Assembly: GCA_036936625.1 (NCBI GenBank) | Contig: JAUPFT010000004.1 | Location: 52,463,371 to 52,527,370 of the forward strand | DNA: 64,000 nt | Reading direction: 5' to 3' | Source of the DNA: Parnassius smintheus behrii | Taxonomy: Eukaryota > Arthropoda > Insecta > Lepidoptera > Papilionidae | Shown: positions 11,652 to 23,640 of the stretch, in pieces | Layout of the letters: each line of letters opens with the position of its first letter | How positions within the stretch are numbered: position 1 is the first letter of the stretch | The notes under the pieces: generated by a model | Seen by the model: only the letters and a program-made list of their open reading frames with translations | Databases searched by the model: none | Told to the model about the DNA's origin: nothing | Position numbers and translations under genes: made by a program

Positions 11652-12215
11652 TAACCGACTTTAAAAAGGAGGAGGTACTCAATTCAACTGTATGCTTTTT
11701 TATGTGTGTTACCTCAGAAATTTTTACAGGGTGAACCGATTTTAATGATTCCTTTTTATTTGAAAGCTGGTGCTTCTCGTGTGGCCCCATATAAATTTGA
11801 TCAAGATCTGATCAGTGGTTTTTGAGTTATCCTTAATAGTAATGCGTATTTAATTGATAATGGTTTGGTCACGTAGAAAGAATCAATGCGGAAAGACTGA
11901 CAAAGCAAATATATGTTGCAGAAATGAATGGAAGAGTCGGAAAGGGACGTCCTAGGCGGAAGTTTGTCGACCAAATTGGCGATATACTAAAAATGGGCCA
12001 AATTAAGAGTACCCTTAACCGACGAGCATGTATGCGTAGGTATATGAATGTGGAAGAGGCGAGAAAGGTATGTCAGGATCGTGCTAAATGGAAGTCTGTA
12101 GTCTCTGCCTACCCCTCTGGGTGACAGGCGTGAGTGTTTATGTATTTTATGTATGTATTTAATTGACTTCGAATACGTTGATGATGTTCTCGTTTTACCT
12201 ATATTGAAGTTATGT
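11652..12215 (+). mobile_element. MITE-G split by LINE-B
   Basis: The left part (AACCGACTTTAAAAAGGAGG and on to GATCAAGATCTGATCAG) and the right part (ATTGACTTCGAATACG and on to ATTGAAGTTATG) together equal the intact MITE at 51878-52132. A LINE-B fragment interrupts it at 11858-12154. Confidence 0.8.
11858..12154 (+). pseudogene. LINE-B 5'-truncated insertion
   Basis: It encodes only the last part of LINE-B, including NGRVGKGRPRRKFVDQIGD, KSTLNRRACMRRY and a terminal WKSVVSAYPSG, stopping at TGA 12122. It is flanked by a perfect 12-base target duplication, GTATTTAATTGA (11846-11857 and 12155-12166), inside MITE-G. The 3' end is a TTATG-like short repeat. The C-terminal frame is open over 66 codons, so this insertion is younger than the copy at 4650. 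Confidence 0.85.
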
Positions 12216-12535
12216 GTACGTGGTAGAGCCACGCTGCAGTTATATTATGGTTGTAGCACGAACGAGTCGGCTCGATCAGGGAAGGACAACGCTCTCATAA
12301 AATACCAACGTAAAATCGGAGCTTGATACTGCTGTGTTTCGTATGATGAGTGTAGAGAGATCCGGAGACCCTTTTTTATTGAAAACGAGACATTCCATCT
12401 AGGTCCTCAGGGCTACGCATCTGCGTTTTGATTCTTAATCGAGGATAAATGTAGATGTCTATGGGCCACATCATTCACTTACCATCAGGTGGACTGTGTG
12501 CTCGTTTGTCACCCTTATTCTCTAAATAGTTTATT
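12216..12535 (+). repeat. SINE-D copy, full length
   Basis: Head GTGGTAGAGCCACGCTGCAG, then GGTCGGCTCGATCAGGG, AATACCAACGTAAAATCG, TATGGGCCACATCATTCACTT and the tail CCATCAGGTGGACTGTG. It abuts the end of MITE-G. Confidence 0.85.
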
Positions 12536-14004
12536 TTTTATTTTATCACTTGTTTTACTATTAAGCCAAGCTAAGCTAGTGTTTGACTTAAACACTTACA
12601 TAAACTTGTTTCATGTCATCCCCCTCATAATCTGAGGTTAATAGTGCAGTCTCGTAGTTGAATTGTAATCCTCTATGAGTCGAGAAGAAGGCTAGTAAGC
12701 TGCGAGTACTGTTATGCGAGAAAAAAAGATCGGAGTCGTGCCGAACACTAGCGCAAAAAGTAACTTAAGAACAGCAAACGTTATTCCAATGCTGAACCTT
12801 GTAAAGCTAGCCTGCTGTCTTGGACTGCGGATGAGATGCAGAGAGGGACGAAAGTTTCTGAGGATCGATCTATACAAGATTGATTGTGAAGTTTCCGAAG
12901 GTTGCAAATCGCATTTTTTTAGATCACATTAGGGTCACCACTTTGGCCGGCGAATGAAAGGGAGTGATCTCGCGATAATCGAGGTACTTAGCCTGGGAAG
13001 CGGCCAACGCTCCATGCGGGTAGTACGTACATACTTAGTTTAACCTTTCCCTTACTGCGGCCGCCATATAACAAAAAACAGCTTTGTACCGGGCCATCTG
13101 TCGTCACCTCAGCTGGCGGCACTTGTTTTAAATATTTATGTTTCTCACGACCTTTCATTTGTGTTTAAAGAGGTTTTAGTTACAGTTATTTAAAGCCGAT
13201 AAGATTTTCGATAAGTAGAAACAATAACCATAACATTTAAATGTTTATTTTATTATATACAGCTCTTTTGTTTCTAACGGATCTTTATAAAGTGTACTTA
13301 CTGACAATAAATTTTGTTTTATGAATGAAATATCGTAAGTTTTTATTTTACTTTTATGTCCTTACAATCAATAAAACATATTCTTCCTAAATGAATCAAA
13401 ATTATGCATGTAATAATTATAATAATTCTACTTTTTCACTTGCAAACATTTGCAAAAAAATTCGACAATAGACAGTTTGCGCGCGCTTTGTAACATCATT
13501 TTCAAAACCTTTTTGTGTATATATTATAGTGTCTTCCTTTATTTTTCTTATACAATCATATAGATATAACATTTAGAAATTCCTAGTAAAAGTATTTACT
13601 ATGGTATTCGAATAAGAAATATACTATTATTATCTTATTAGAAATCTTGATCGTTATGAATTGTTCGCGTAGAGGTTTTTTGTTTCTACTTTTTTATCAA
13701 TTGAAACATAAAAAGTTACTGTTGTTGTAACTTAGATCATTCAAAAACATTACGTAGTAAAGATAAATAACATTACTTACAGTTTTTTTGAAAGAAAATC
13801 CAACTAAAATCACAATCACAAAACTTCAACGATTACGCAACCAACCGCACCGGCATGCAAAAGCGAATGGCTGTTATATTTGATGATGTCTATATAACCG
13901 AGTGAATATAATGCTACAGAATATTCTTTAGTTCGTTCAGAATCGAATGAAATAGTGTTCAATCGAAAATATACTGTATTTTTATATCAATTAATGACGA
14001 AAAT
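12536..14004. other. No convincing gene
   Basis: Short overlapping frames at 12692-12932 on both strands have no recognisable domain. The remainder is AT-rich. TTAACC at 13037 was considered as a piggyBac left end, but its terminal sequence does not match the end at 14096. Confidence 0.5.
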
Positions 14005-14099
14005 AGCAGCACGTAATGCGGACATGTATACATGTCCTCGGTACTTAGCGGTCACAAAACTTGGACCTGTCAACATGTCCTCGGTACCTTAGGGGTTAA
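14005..14099. mobile_element. Candidate piggyBac-like terminus with palindrome
   Basis: The sequence ends CCTTAGGGG followed by TTAA (14096-14099), the form expected at a piggyBac right end (CCC... on the other strand). About 60 bases inside lies a perfect 18-base palindrome, GGACATGTATACATGTCC (14020-14037), and a diverged second copy (GGACCTGTCAACATGTCC). No matching left end was found, so this is a suggestion. Confidence 0.35.
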
Positions 14100-14427
14100 A
14101 AAAAACCCTCATGCGATAATATCGATGATAGGCTTAAATGCATTTTTGAATATAAATATTTGTGCATTTGAATAAATATCTACTCTGGCAGCGATTAAAC
14201 TAAACCCGAGTTAAATTCGGGATTCGCGGCTCACTACTAATAATATATACAACATGAGTTCTTTATATTTATATTATATTATAGAAGATACTTAACTTAA
14301 CGAGTAATTGTATTTCGTTGAAGTTTGAATGAAAATAATATTACAACAATAATAATTCTTGTAACCGAGTAATTGAACAATTGCTAGCCCCTTAAGATAT
14401 GTAAATTAATAACTACTTTTGTGATAT

Positions 14428-14690
14428 GACGTGGTAGAGCTATGCTGCAGCGATTTTGGCTGCAATATTAATGTCCGACACATTAATATTGCAGCCAAAA
14501 TTCGGTCAGGAAAAGATACTAGACACAGGATACCAGCGTAAAATAGCTTCAGCGCAGCCCATCCCTTATAGTCTTATGTGACGGAAATCCGATACGGCGG
14601 GAGAGGGATCAGGCGCAAGATCGATAGCGTGAACACCGCCCATCTTCCTGTGTCCTGGCTATTACTACGAATTTTTTAACATAAAAAAAC
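14428..14690 (+). repeat. SINE-D head joined to a second repeat
   Basis: GTGGTAGAGCTATGCTGCAG is the SINE-D head. It is followed by a perfect hairpin, then GGATACCAGCGTAAAATAGC. The next block, with ATAGTCTTATGTGACGG, AATCCGATACGGC and GATCAGGCGCAAG, recurs in diverged form at 52705-52760. Confidence 0.55.
14454..14500. repeat. Perfect 21-base hairpin
   Basis: Arms 14454-14474 (TTTTGGCTGCAATATTAATG and one further T) and 14480-14500 are exact reverse complements around a 5-base loop, CCGAC. It interrupts a SINE-D head. Confidence 0.9.
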
Positions 14691-14732
14691 AATAACTCAT
14701 TTTTGACCCGAACCGAGGTTCAAACCTGGGAC

Positions 14733-17512
14733 TAGAGATTGCAAAATCCGGATTTTTCGAAGTTTTAGGGTGATTTGAAAACAGCATAAAACATTTAAAA
14801 TCTGCATTTATTCTGACACGACGGAATAAAATCAACCAAAATAAACAAAAACCGTGTAGTGGCGGTTAAGAATATCCACTACCCCATATCTTCGCGTGGG
14901 TGTCGTAAAAGGCCACAGAGGGAAGCAGGCAGAAGATGGGCAGCAGCATCTTCCTGATAAAAGTAACAAAAAACTGCAGTTACCAACCCGCTCGCCAAGC
15001 GTGTTAACTATGGCAATATACCCCCCATGAGCAACGACGCAAATAGACGGCCACCAGACCATGGTAACGGCAGGGCAGGCAGTGCTAAAAATCTCCAGTG
15101 GAGATTCAGTTGCCACCTAAAACGACTCAACCTGACAAATTACAACGCACGCACCCTGAGGACTGACGAGAAGATCCTGGAGCTGGAAGAAGAGATAGAC
15201 AAGTTGTGTTGGAATATTATAGGATTGTTCGAGGTCCGAAGAGAGCGGGAGGATACGGTGATTCTCGAATCCGGCAACTCGTTCTGAATGAACTCGAATC
15301 TGGACAGATGTCACCGAGACGATGACATCTGTCCCAAGAAGGTGTTGGATTTATCGTCCACAAGTCACTTGTTAACAAATTTATAAAGATTGGGAGTGTG
15401 TCGACGAGGATTGTGTACCTTATACTCAGAATCACCAAACGGTATTCGCTAAAGGTCATACAGGTTTACGCACCAACGTGGGCACATCCCGATGAGAAGG
15501 TGGAGGAAATGTATGAGGATATTTCTAAAACCATGCATTCCTTCAAAACCCACTATTTGTGTTAATGGGAGACTTCAACGCAAAGCTAGGCACAAGAAAA
15601 ATCGGTTAGCTGAAGGTAGGGAAATTTGGGATAAGGCAATGGAACCCAAGGGGCCATCAGCTGGCCGACTTCATGGAGAAAGAGGGATTCTTTATGATGA
15701 ACTCTTTTCTTTCAGAAGCGACCCCACAGAAAGTGTACCTGATCGAACCCTGACGGTTCGAGAAAAAATGTTATTGACTTCATTATGACGACTGTTCAGT
15801 AATGTCTCAGTGATCGCAAGGGTGAAACTGGCAGCGATCCACAAGCAAGTGTGAGTAACGATCCAAGAGTAAGTCTTATCCGACACTATTGCGATAATAT
15901 CCTGAATGTCAGTCTGAGCAACATTAGAATGGCTCTCCAGCACCTTAAAAACGGCAAGGTCCCAGGCGAGATTGGAATTACAGCGGAGCATCTGAAAGCG
16001 GATGGAAAACCGGTACTTGAAGTCCTTCAGAAGCTCTTTAATTCCGTCCTCCATGGTGGCACTACGGAGGTGTGGAGCAGAAGTACGGTGGTCTTGTAGA
16101 GCGTTGTCACCTCTCTTGAAGAACTACAGACCAATTTCCCTTCTGAGCCGCGTCTACGGGCACGAGCAAGCCGGTTTCCGAAAAGGTTTCAGTCTACGGC
16201 AGTATGTACAGAAGACCGATGAGTACAATCTGCCACTTTGCCTGGCGTATGTGAACTATGAGAAAGCCTTTGATTCCGTCGAAATTTGGGCGGTGCTACA
16301 GTCTCTTCAGCGGTGCGAAGTTGACTGTCGGTATATCGAAGTGCTGAAGTGTTTGTGCAGTAGGGCTACGATGGCTATCCGAGTACAGAACCAGAGTTCG
16401 AAACCTATCTAACTGCAGAGAGGTGTAAGACAGGTATGACGTTATATCCCCGAAACTCTTCACCGCTGTATTGGAAGACGTTTTTAAACTACTGGACTGT
16501 AAAGGATCTTCGATTTGCCGACGATATAGTAGTTATGGCAGAATCGCTGGAGGACCTAAGCACAATGCTCAATGAACTCAATAGTGTCTCCCAACAGATA
16601 GGTCTTAAAATGAACAAGGGCAAAACAAAGATCATGTTTAATGTCCATGTCACACCTATGAGATATGCCGGCAGTTGTTGGGATCACTAAGCTCGAAGTT
16701 GTTGACGAATGAGTTTACCTGGGACAAATAGTCCGACTAGGTAAGTCCAGCTTTGACCGAGAGGTTAATCGACGGATTCAAATCGGCTAGGCAGCGTTCG
16801 GGAAATTACCTACAACACATCTTCTCGTCAGGTATACCTAAGAACCTAAAAGCGAGACTGTACAACCAGTGCGTGTTGCCAGTGGTTACATATGGATCTG
16901 AAACGTGGTACTGCACTGCTGGCCGTATAAGGACACTCAAGGTCGCACGGAGAGCTATGGAAAGGGCTATGCTCGGGGTTTCTCTGCGTGATAAACTTAA
17001 AAATGAGAATATCCGCAGTAAAAGCAGAGTGACCGACATAGCGCAACGAATTAGTAAGTTGAAGTGGCAATGGTCCGGCCATATAGCTCGAAGAACCGAC
17101 AACCGATGGGGAAAGTTGGTTCTCAAGTGGCAGCTTCATACCGGTAGGTGTAGTGTAGGGCGACCCCACACTGGATGGAGTGACGAACTGGTAAGACATG
17201 GGCAAGTCGATGGATGCAGGTGGCTCAGGACCGTGCTTTGTGGCATTCCTTGGGGGAAGGCTATGTTCAGCAGTGGACTTGTAAAGGACTGTAATGATGG
17301 TGGTGATGATGAAAATAAACAACAAAACATCTACCTATTCATTAGTTAGAATGAAAATTTGTGGATAAATGTAAAATATTATCCATTAAATTCAATTTTC
17401 ACTAAAATCCGATAAAACGGATTTGTATTTTAAAAACCGGTTTTATAAAACTCTGGAAATCCGGGTTTTTCAGTTATTTTCGAATTTTGAAGAATCCGGA
17501 TTGCAATCACTA
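14733..17512. mobile_element. hAT-type MITE split by RTE-A
   Basis: A perfect 8-base target duplication, CCTGGGAC, flanks the element (14725-14732 and 17513-17520). The termini TAGAGATTGCAAAATCCGG and, inverted, TAGTGATTGCAATCCGG form hAT-like inverted repeats with an 8-base target, the hAT signature. Without the RTE-A inside (14849-17314) it is about 310 bases and has no coding capacity. Confidence 0.85.
14849..17314 (+). pseudogene. RTE-A copy with 5' end and internal deletion
   Basis: This HmRTE-like retrotransposon starts with the same 5' end as the copy at 63261 (CCGTGTAGTGGCGG) and ends in a GATGGTGGTGATGATG tail. Flanking AAAATAAACAA suggests an 11-base target duplication. Recognisable coding pieces, in order, are endonuclease NARTLRT and FEVRRER (15140-15250), VYAPTW-like and MGDFNAKL-like blocks (15460-15590, frameshifted), reverse transcriptase LKNYRPISLLSRV (16110), YEKAFDSVEIW (16260), LRFADDIVVMAE (16510) and C-terminal VTYGSETW (16890). 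About 530 bases between the endonuclease and RT domains are missing (join near 15835), and stops and frameshifts occur throughout, so it is dead. Confidence 0.85.
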
Positions 17513-17565
17513 CCTGGGACCGTACTCAACAGTCGCGCTTACAACCACTGGACCGACGGGGCATT

Positions 17566-18635
17566 TCATTAATTACACTATACTGAAGATAACACAAACG
17601 CTTGACTATTACGTATGACTTGACCGACATTATGATCTCATTTACAAATTACTCGGCCTTATCTCGTTTGTTGTGAACAAACGGCTACCATAGCTTCTCA
17701 ATATCAAGTTATAAATGTTCTGATTCCAATTAACACGGCGCAATTCTGTAATTATTGTTGTGTCCTCCAGTAGAGTGTTTATTAAAAAAAAAGTGGTTAG
17801 TTTGGTATTGTACATAAGAGATATTTTCCATTGGTGATTTTTATTGTGTTTGCTTTTATTTTTATACATTGAAACACAAGGCAACTTAGTCATTCTTTTT
17901 TCAATTGAGGAAGTAATCACCAGGAAAATAAAGAAGCAAAACGTACGTAAGTTAAGCAAACATAACGTGTATAAAATATATGACAAATTAACTACACATT
18001 TAGATCTATTTCTTAACTGAATTATTACGTCAAAATCGGTAACTCAAGATAGAATTTTATTGATAGATCATAATATTCGAATTCAAGCTGCATTTTACTC
18101 CATATAATGTCTTCAAAATACGTTAAATTTGCAAAGAAAAATAAAATCGTGTGTAGTGGCTGGATATGGCTGCAAATCTGAGGAAATGTGCAAGATTCAC
18201 AATCAGACTCTAGAATATTTTTATTTATTGTCGCTGTGCCACATTCCGGCAGGGTTGCCTGAACTAAACAAAAATCTAAAAACGAATTTAAAACACTCCA
18301 AGATGTTTAACTGTTGGTTAGTTAAAAAAATTCTATATACAGCCTATCAAAAGCTCGCTGTAGAACCTCCCTCGCACGGATAACCTCATTGATGAAGTTA
18401 GTTTGTCATAGTAGATATTTGACTGCTCATTTCCAGTTTCATTTTCCATAGTTGTCTCTTACGATACCAAAGGAAGGAAATGGGGCAATAGATTTTCTTT
18501 TGCTGCCATTACTAGGCACTAACAATATTAAAAGATTGAACGATATATGAGAGGAGGCTACCCAGTAGGAAGCTTGTATAAGTAATTGTTTAAACTCTAT
18601 TTATATACTTTGGTAGAAGTCTATGCCTAACATTG
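17566..18635. other. No recognised feature
   Basis: AT-rich DNA. Frames at 17642-17986 (minus) and 18129-18383 (plus) lack domains and have AT-driven composition; I do not call them. Confidence 0.5.
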
Positions 18636-18639
18636 GATA

Positions 18640-18895
18640 CATTCCATACGTGGTTGAGGCATGCCGCAGCCATATTAATAGTATAGTTGTAGTACGGATG
18701 GGTCGGGTGTACCGGGGAAGGACCACGCTCTCACAGAATACCAGCGTAAAATAGCAGCTTAATGCTGCTGTGTTTTGTATGGTGAGTGTAGAGAAACGGA
18801 AAACCGTTTTACTGGAATCGAGGCATTCCATTTTAGTCCTCACGGGTGACAACGCATCTGTATTTTATTGAGGTTAAATGTAGATGTCTATAAAA
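18640..18895 (+). repeat. SINE-D copy, 3'-shortened
   Basis: It has the head (ACGTGGTTGAGGCATGCC), GGATGGGTCGGGTGTACC and AATACCAGCGTAAAATAGC but stops at GTAGATGTCTATAAAAAC, without the ATCAGGTGG tail. Confidence 0.75.
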
Positions 18896-19251
18896 ACTAC
18901 TAGATTTACAATTCTGAAATGCGAGATTTAAGAAAACTACATGAAAATTCTGTCATTGACAAATACCGACATCAAGCAACCCTAACCCGTGCGAGAAAAT
19001 TCCTGGATTTCCGTCGTTATAAATCCTGCTACGCGACATCCTCACTTTACACGCGCCACGTCCTCGCAAACCGTGAATTTCTGCGATGTACAACCGACCG
19101 TGATACAGGGTTCCCGATGTTTTAAACTACCGTAGCATTACGACAACTGTTGCCGACGTCTCCTGCATTAGTTAGTTTTGTCTGTAACGCTATTATAACT
19201 TACAAAGATAATCCTAAAGAAAGAAAATATTAAAATTACTTCCTACGGTGC
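18896..19251. other. No recognised feature
   Basis: A 68-codon plus frame (18919-19125) shows no domain. Nothing else seen. Confidence 0.45.
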
Positions 19252-19490
19252 TTGGAAAAACACATTTTTTTTGTTTTTTTTTTAAACGTTATCCCTACTC
19301 TAGGATTTTCTCTTGTATCGTGGGGGCAGTTTACAAACATAAATTGCACAAGGACAAACATCCAGACCCGGAACAATTATTTGTAGGTCATACAAATACT
19401 TGTTCCGTGCGGGATTCGAACCCGCGACCCCCAACGCAGCCACTCATTGCTAAGCTACTACGCCACGGAGTCGTCAACACATCATTGACG
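19252..19490 (-). repeat. SINE-F copy, full length
   Basis: Read on the minus strand: GACTCCGTGGCGTAGTAGC (A box), GTCGCGGGTTCGAATCCCGC (B box), then a body with ACTGCCCCCACGATACAAG and a poly-A-like end near 19260. The tRNA-like part lacks the folding of a real tRNA and the same body is repeated at 36957 and 37578, so it is a SINE and not a tRNA gene. Confidence 0.8.
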
Positions 19491-20282
19491 ACATGTCAAC
19501 ATGTGTTGACAACGACATTGCGTCAGTTCCTCTCTTGGAATAGCTACGCTATTACACCGAGATCACAGAGAATTTTTTGTACCTCTACTAGCTGTTACCT
19601 GTCTTAATGACTAATACTCAACCTCTATGGTTGACAATAATTTATCTGGAGGCACACAACTTATGCCTCACATAGCATATTCGTTCGTGCAATAGAAAAA
19701 ATCTTAGCTTTAATAAAATAACATAGTTTTGGCGGTCTTGGGATTTTACTCTGTATAGATTAGATTGAAAAACCAGTCTGTGATAATTATGTGTCAATGG
19801 CTATCCATATTACACTTGCACTCAACTGCAAACAAAGGCGGTATCTCACTATGTACGATATATGGTCTGTAGTAAATAATATACGGTAATCGTTACATAG
19901 CTGAACACGAAGTAATTTAATTGACGTATATTAATAGTACCTTTCATCACTAATAGTGTTTTTCCTTAAACTTGATCCTATGGAATTGAATACGCCCATC
20001 CGCCTTACAAAGTCGTATGTGTCAAAGAAAATCTCCAGAACCACTGAAGGAAGTTTTAACTTTTGCATCTTTAAACCTAGAAATCACAATGAGGTATACT
20101 ATTGCATCAGCAGTTGATCATCCCGTAGGTGTCGTAACGAATGACAGAGATAAACGTAACAGCATAACTTCAGTTTTTATTTTTTATTTTGGGTTGTTAT
20201 CAGGGATGTTAAACAACCTGATAAGTGTGGCAACTGTGGCAAATACCCGCGGCAAATACCTTTCAATGAGATAATCTATGTA
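19491..20282. other. No recognised feature
   Basis: AT-rich DNA with a short imperfect palindrome near 19495-19512 (TGTCAACATGTGTTGACA). The 85-codon frame at 20017-20274 has no domain and runs into the RTE-A 5' region at its end. Confidence 0.45.
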
Positions 20283-20770
20283 TCGTGTAGTGACAGTGTG
20301 TGTGAATATCCACTACTCCATATCGTCGTGTGGGTGTCGTAAGAGGTTTTTTTATAGAAGAGGGGGCAAACGAGCATGCGGCTCACCTGGTGTTAAGTGA
20401 CTACCGCCGCCCATGATCAACCGCAACACCAGGGGAATTGCAGGTGCGTCGCCGGCCCTTTAGAAAGGAGTAAGCTCTTTTCTTGAAGGTCCCTAGGTCG
20501 TATTGATCCGGAAAAATCGCCGGTGGTAAACCATTCCACAGACAGGTCGTCGGAAGTAAAGATGAAAACAAATCAGAAAATGGGCCGCAGCGTCTTCCTA
20601 ATAACGATATAAATAAAAAACTGCAGTTGCCAACCTGCTTGCCAAGCGTGGCAACTATGGCAAATATCCTCCCTATGAGGCAACCAGTGGAGGAGGTATA
20701 TGTTCAGCAGTGAACTAAGTTTGATAATCATTATCATCTTTACAATGATGATGGTGATTATCAAATTGTT
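20283..20770 (+). repeat. RTE-A deletion derivative
   Basis: The RTE-A 5' untranslated region (AATATCCACTACTCCATATC, GTGGGTGTCGTAAGAGG and, after LINE-C, GCCAAGCGTGGCAACTATGG) is joined directly to the RTE-A 3' end (GGAGGAGGTATATGTTCAGC, then AATGATGATGG). All coding sequence between is gone. Confidence 0.75.
20344..20562 (-). mobile_element. LINE-C 3'-end insertion
   Basis: The 3' end is at left (TTTTTTTATAGAAG, then AACGAGCATGCGGCTCACC). The minus strand resembles the LINE-C C-terminus down to the SLWN region. It lies inside the RTE-A remnant and is 5'-truncated. Confidence 0.8.
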
Positions 20771-22070
20771 TATAGTTTATAACGTTTCATCACACAAGAG
20801 CATCATTTTGAATTCTATAGGTTACGAACTTACCATGTGAGGCAAACAGATATTGTGAAACGATTTAGTGATATCGGAAACCAATAGACAATGGACGTTG
20901 TCATCCAGAACTATAGTCGTTTACAACTGAAGTATGGCGCTGACATTGACAGTGTAGCCGTTAAAATGGCCGTTACGGACCCGGGTGATATACGAGCTAC
21001 TAAGTGTCCCCGCGCCGCTGTCACTTCACGTGGAGCAAAAAGATAAAAAGCATTCCGAAATACGATTCAGAAGTGGGCCCGAGAAACGGATAGAAAATCG
21101 CCGAGTACGGCTTTATGCCCGGCAATATATCTCTCGTATCTCTATCCAATTTCTGCTCTATGGCGTGTAATATCCCACAGCGATCCTTTTAATTTTTGCC
21201 TCGGCCTTTAATTTCAGACCATTAATTCCAGTCTCATAACCATATATTTGCTAGAAAAGATTTTTTCTAATCCACAGGGATAAGGTGGTATTTTTGTGAT
21301 GTTATGTAAGACCCTTACTCCCTAACAATTAATTACACGACAAGGCTTGATATCATCTCACATTAGGCTTTTTAAATAACGTTCAATAATGCTAACTTAT
21401 ACAAAGTCACATATTTTTATTTAATACGTAATTGTTGTTTCTATTTTAAAATCGATAAAATTTTATTACATCCAAAAATACCTTGAAATGTGTTCTAAAC
21501 GACCACTAAAAACAAAATTACGAGTGTACAGGCACTTGTGTGCATGTACCGATTATATATATTTGGTTCTTGATTTTGATATTGATAGCAATAAAACTTG
21601 ATAATACTTGTAAAAAAATGTGGTTGACCCTACAGCTCATCCCTGGAACTTCCCGCTAATTTCAACCGATTTTGACGAGATTAACAACGTTCGACGCTAT
21701 TTTTTGAGTACTTATTGTTATTTTATTTTATGAAAAACAATTGAAGAAAAAAGTTCGATGTTGGTTGAAGAAAATACTTTTTCCGAATTTTTTGTTAACG
21801 ATTACCCTTCAACGCATCAACCGATTTTGATACGGTTAACTGCAATCGACGGTGTTTTTCGAGTTTAAGAGCTGAATAGATTTTGGATGTGATCAGTACA
21901 TTTCTTTACAAAATATTTCAAAACAAGATTTTTTTGAATAATTGTTATTTTTCAGATTTCTAAAAATTTGCTGGTCCGAATCGATTTTAAATGGTATAAA
22001 AAATCTAAATGTGTGTTTTATTTAGTGTCTAAATCGGTCAAGGCATTTAAGTTGTAAAAGGGTTACATAC
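20771..22070. other. No gene; weak diverged repeats
   Basis: Two related blocks at 21650-21720 and 21800-21870 share TCAACCGATTTTGA and CGACG(G)T(G)TTTTT. The 61-codon frame at 20985-21170 has no domain. Confidence 0.45.
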
Positions 22071-22221
<151 letters not shown>

Positions 22222-22519
22222 AGACATAGTGACATCCTCGTAGAAATAGAACGGCTTCATTCGGATTTCTAGACATGGAGATCTGATGAGAACTCGATTT
22301 TCGAAAACCGGAGTGAAACTTTTCGATATTTTGAAAATCATTTATTTTCATAGCGAGAAGTTAAAAAGCGCTGAATTTGATTTACGCGTATAATGTACTA
22401 CGTAAATCAGGCACAGGTTGTACTCAAATTTAATGACCGAAGGGATGGACGATAATAGATACGGCTATAAGTTATAACATCATTAAATTTTTTAGCTTAC
22501 TTTTGTACAACACTAAGCT

Positions 22520-23295
22520 AAAAAGTTGGCTGTCAGCATATCGAAGTGCTGATATATTTGTACAGTAGGGCTACGGTGGCTATCCCATAGAATGTCTCAT
22601 GGGGGAGGATAGTTGGCAAGCTGGTTGGCAACCACAGTCTTATTTTCACTGTGAATATGTCAATAACAATCGGTGTTTACTATACTGCGCCAAATTATAC
22701 ATAAGACCGAAGAGTACAATATGCCACTTTATCTTGCGAGAGCCGCGTCTACGTGTTATTTTCGAGAGTCATTGCGAATCATCTCGCTCACAGACTATGA
22801 CTTCCAGCCTCCCGAACAAGCCGGTTTCCGAACAGGCTTCAGTCCCATAGACCACATACATATCCTTCGGCATATTCTACAGAAGACCGAAGAGTACAAT
22901 CCACAACTTTGCTTGACCTATGTGGACTACGAGAAAGCTTTTGATTCCATCGAATTTTGGCGGTGCTCTCTCAGCGGTGCCAAGTTGACTGTCGGTATAT
23001 CGAAGTACTATGATTTTTGTACAGTAGGGCTACGATAGCTATCCGAGTACAGAACCAGAGTACGAAACCTATCTAACTGCAGAGAGGTATAAGGACAGGG
23101 TGCCAGGCAGCCTCGTACCGGTAGGCGTAGTGTAGGGCGACCCCTTACTAGATGGAGTGACGACCTGGTAAGACATGCGGGAAGTCGATGGATGCAGGTG
23201 GCTCAGGATGGTGCTTTGTGGTATTACTTGGGGGAGGCTTATGTTCAGTAGTGGACTTGTAAAGGGCTGTAATGATGATGATGATGATTATGACT
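22520..23295 (+). pseudogene. RTE-A scrambled remnant
   Basis: It contains, in order, a piece of the RLYSRAT region (22535-22590), a 5'-UTR-like block (GGCAAGCTGGTTGGCAACC, 22615), then reverse transcriptase DFQPPEQAGFRTGFS (22800), CLTYVDYEKAFDSIEFW (22910) and a jump to the C-terminal SVGRPLT region (23120), ending CTGTAATGATGATGATG. The repeated KTEEYN block (near 22710 and 22885) shows internal rearrangement. The frames at 22599-23038 are pieces of this. Confidence 0.8.
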
Positions 23296-23384
23296 GTTGA
23301 CTGTTGCATGCGGATCTAACTAAATTGTTACTCATCTCGAATTCAAATTTAACATTTCAAGTCAATATGTAGGTACTTCCTTCT

Positions 23385-23640
23385 TTAAATAAAATCTTTT
23401 GCAGATACTAGCTTGCCAGGCAGACGTTGTTCTGCAATTTTCAATGACCCTGTCATGTCCTATTAAAATCCTTAAATTCACAAAAAATAATTGTGGGTCA
23501 CTCATGGGCAAAAAAAAACTATCTACTCTCAAGTGGGACCAAACTGCACACGGTGTGCAAATTTGATTAAAATCGGTTAAGTAGTTTAGGAGTCCATCGC
23601 GGACAAACAACGTGACACGTAATTTATATATATATTAAGA
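23385..23640. repeat. Dispersed lepidopteran-type repeat, unassigned
   Basis: Blocks such as AAATTTGATTAAAATCGGTT, AAGTAGTTTAGGAG and CGTGACACGTAATTTATATA have the phrasing of a common lepidopteran interspersed repeat. I cannot assign a family. Confidence 0.4.

Larger units (their letters stand above)
14690..17565 (-). repeat. tRNA-like SINE split by a hAT MITE
   Basis: Joining 14700-14732 to 17521-17560 gives, on the minus strand, a tRNA-like head: CGGTCCAGTGGTTGTAAGCG as A-box region and GGTCCCAGGTTTGAACC as B-box region. The outer limits are uncertain. Confidence 0.5.

Noticed and set aside
13037..14099. A complete 1-kb piggyBac-like MITE from TTAACC to GGGGTTAA
   Set aside because: The two proposed ends do not form inverted repeats with each other; only the right end was kept as a candidate.
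19400..19480. Possible tRNA gene (GGTTCGAATCCCGC B box)
   Set aside because: The acceptor and anticodon arms do not pair properly, and the same unit with its body recurs at 36957 and 37578, so it is a SINE-F head.
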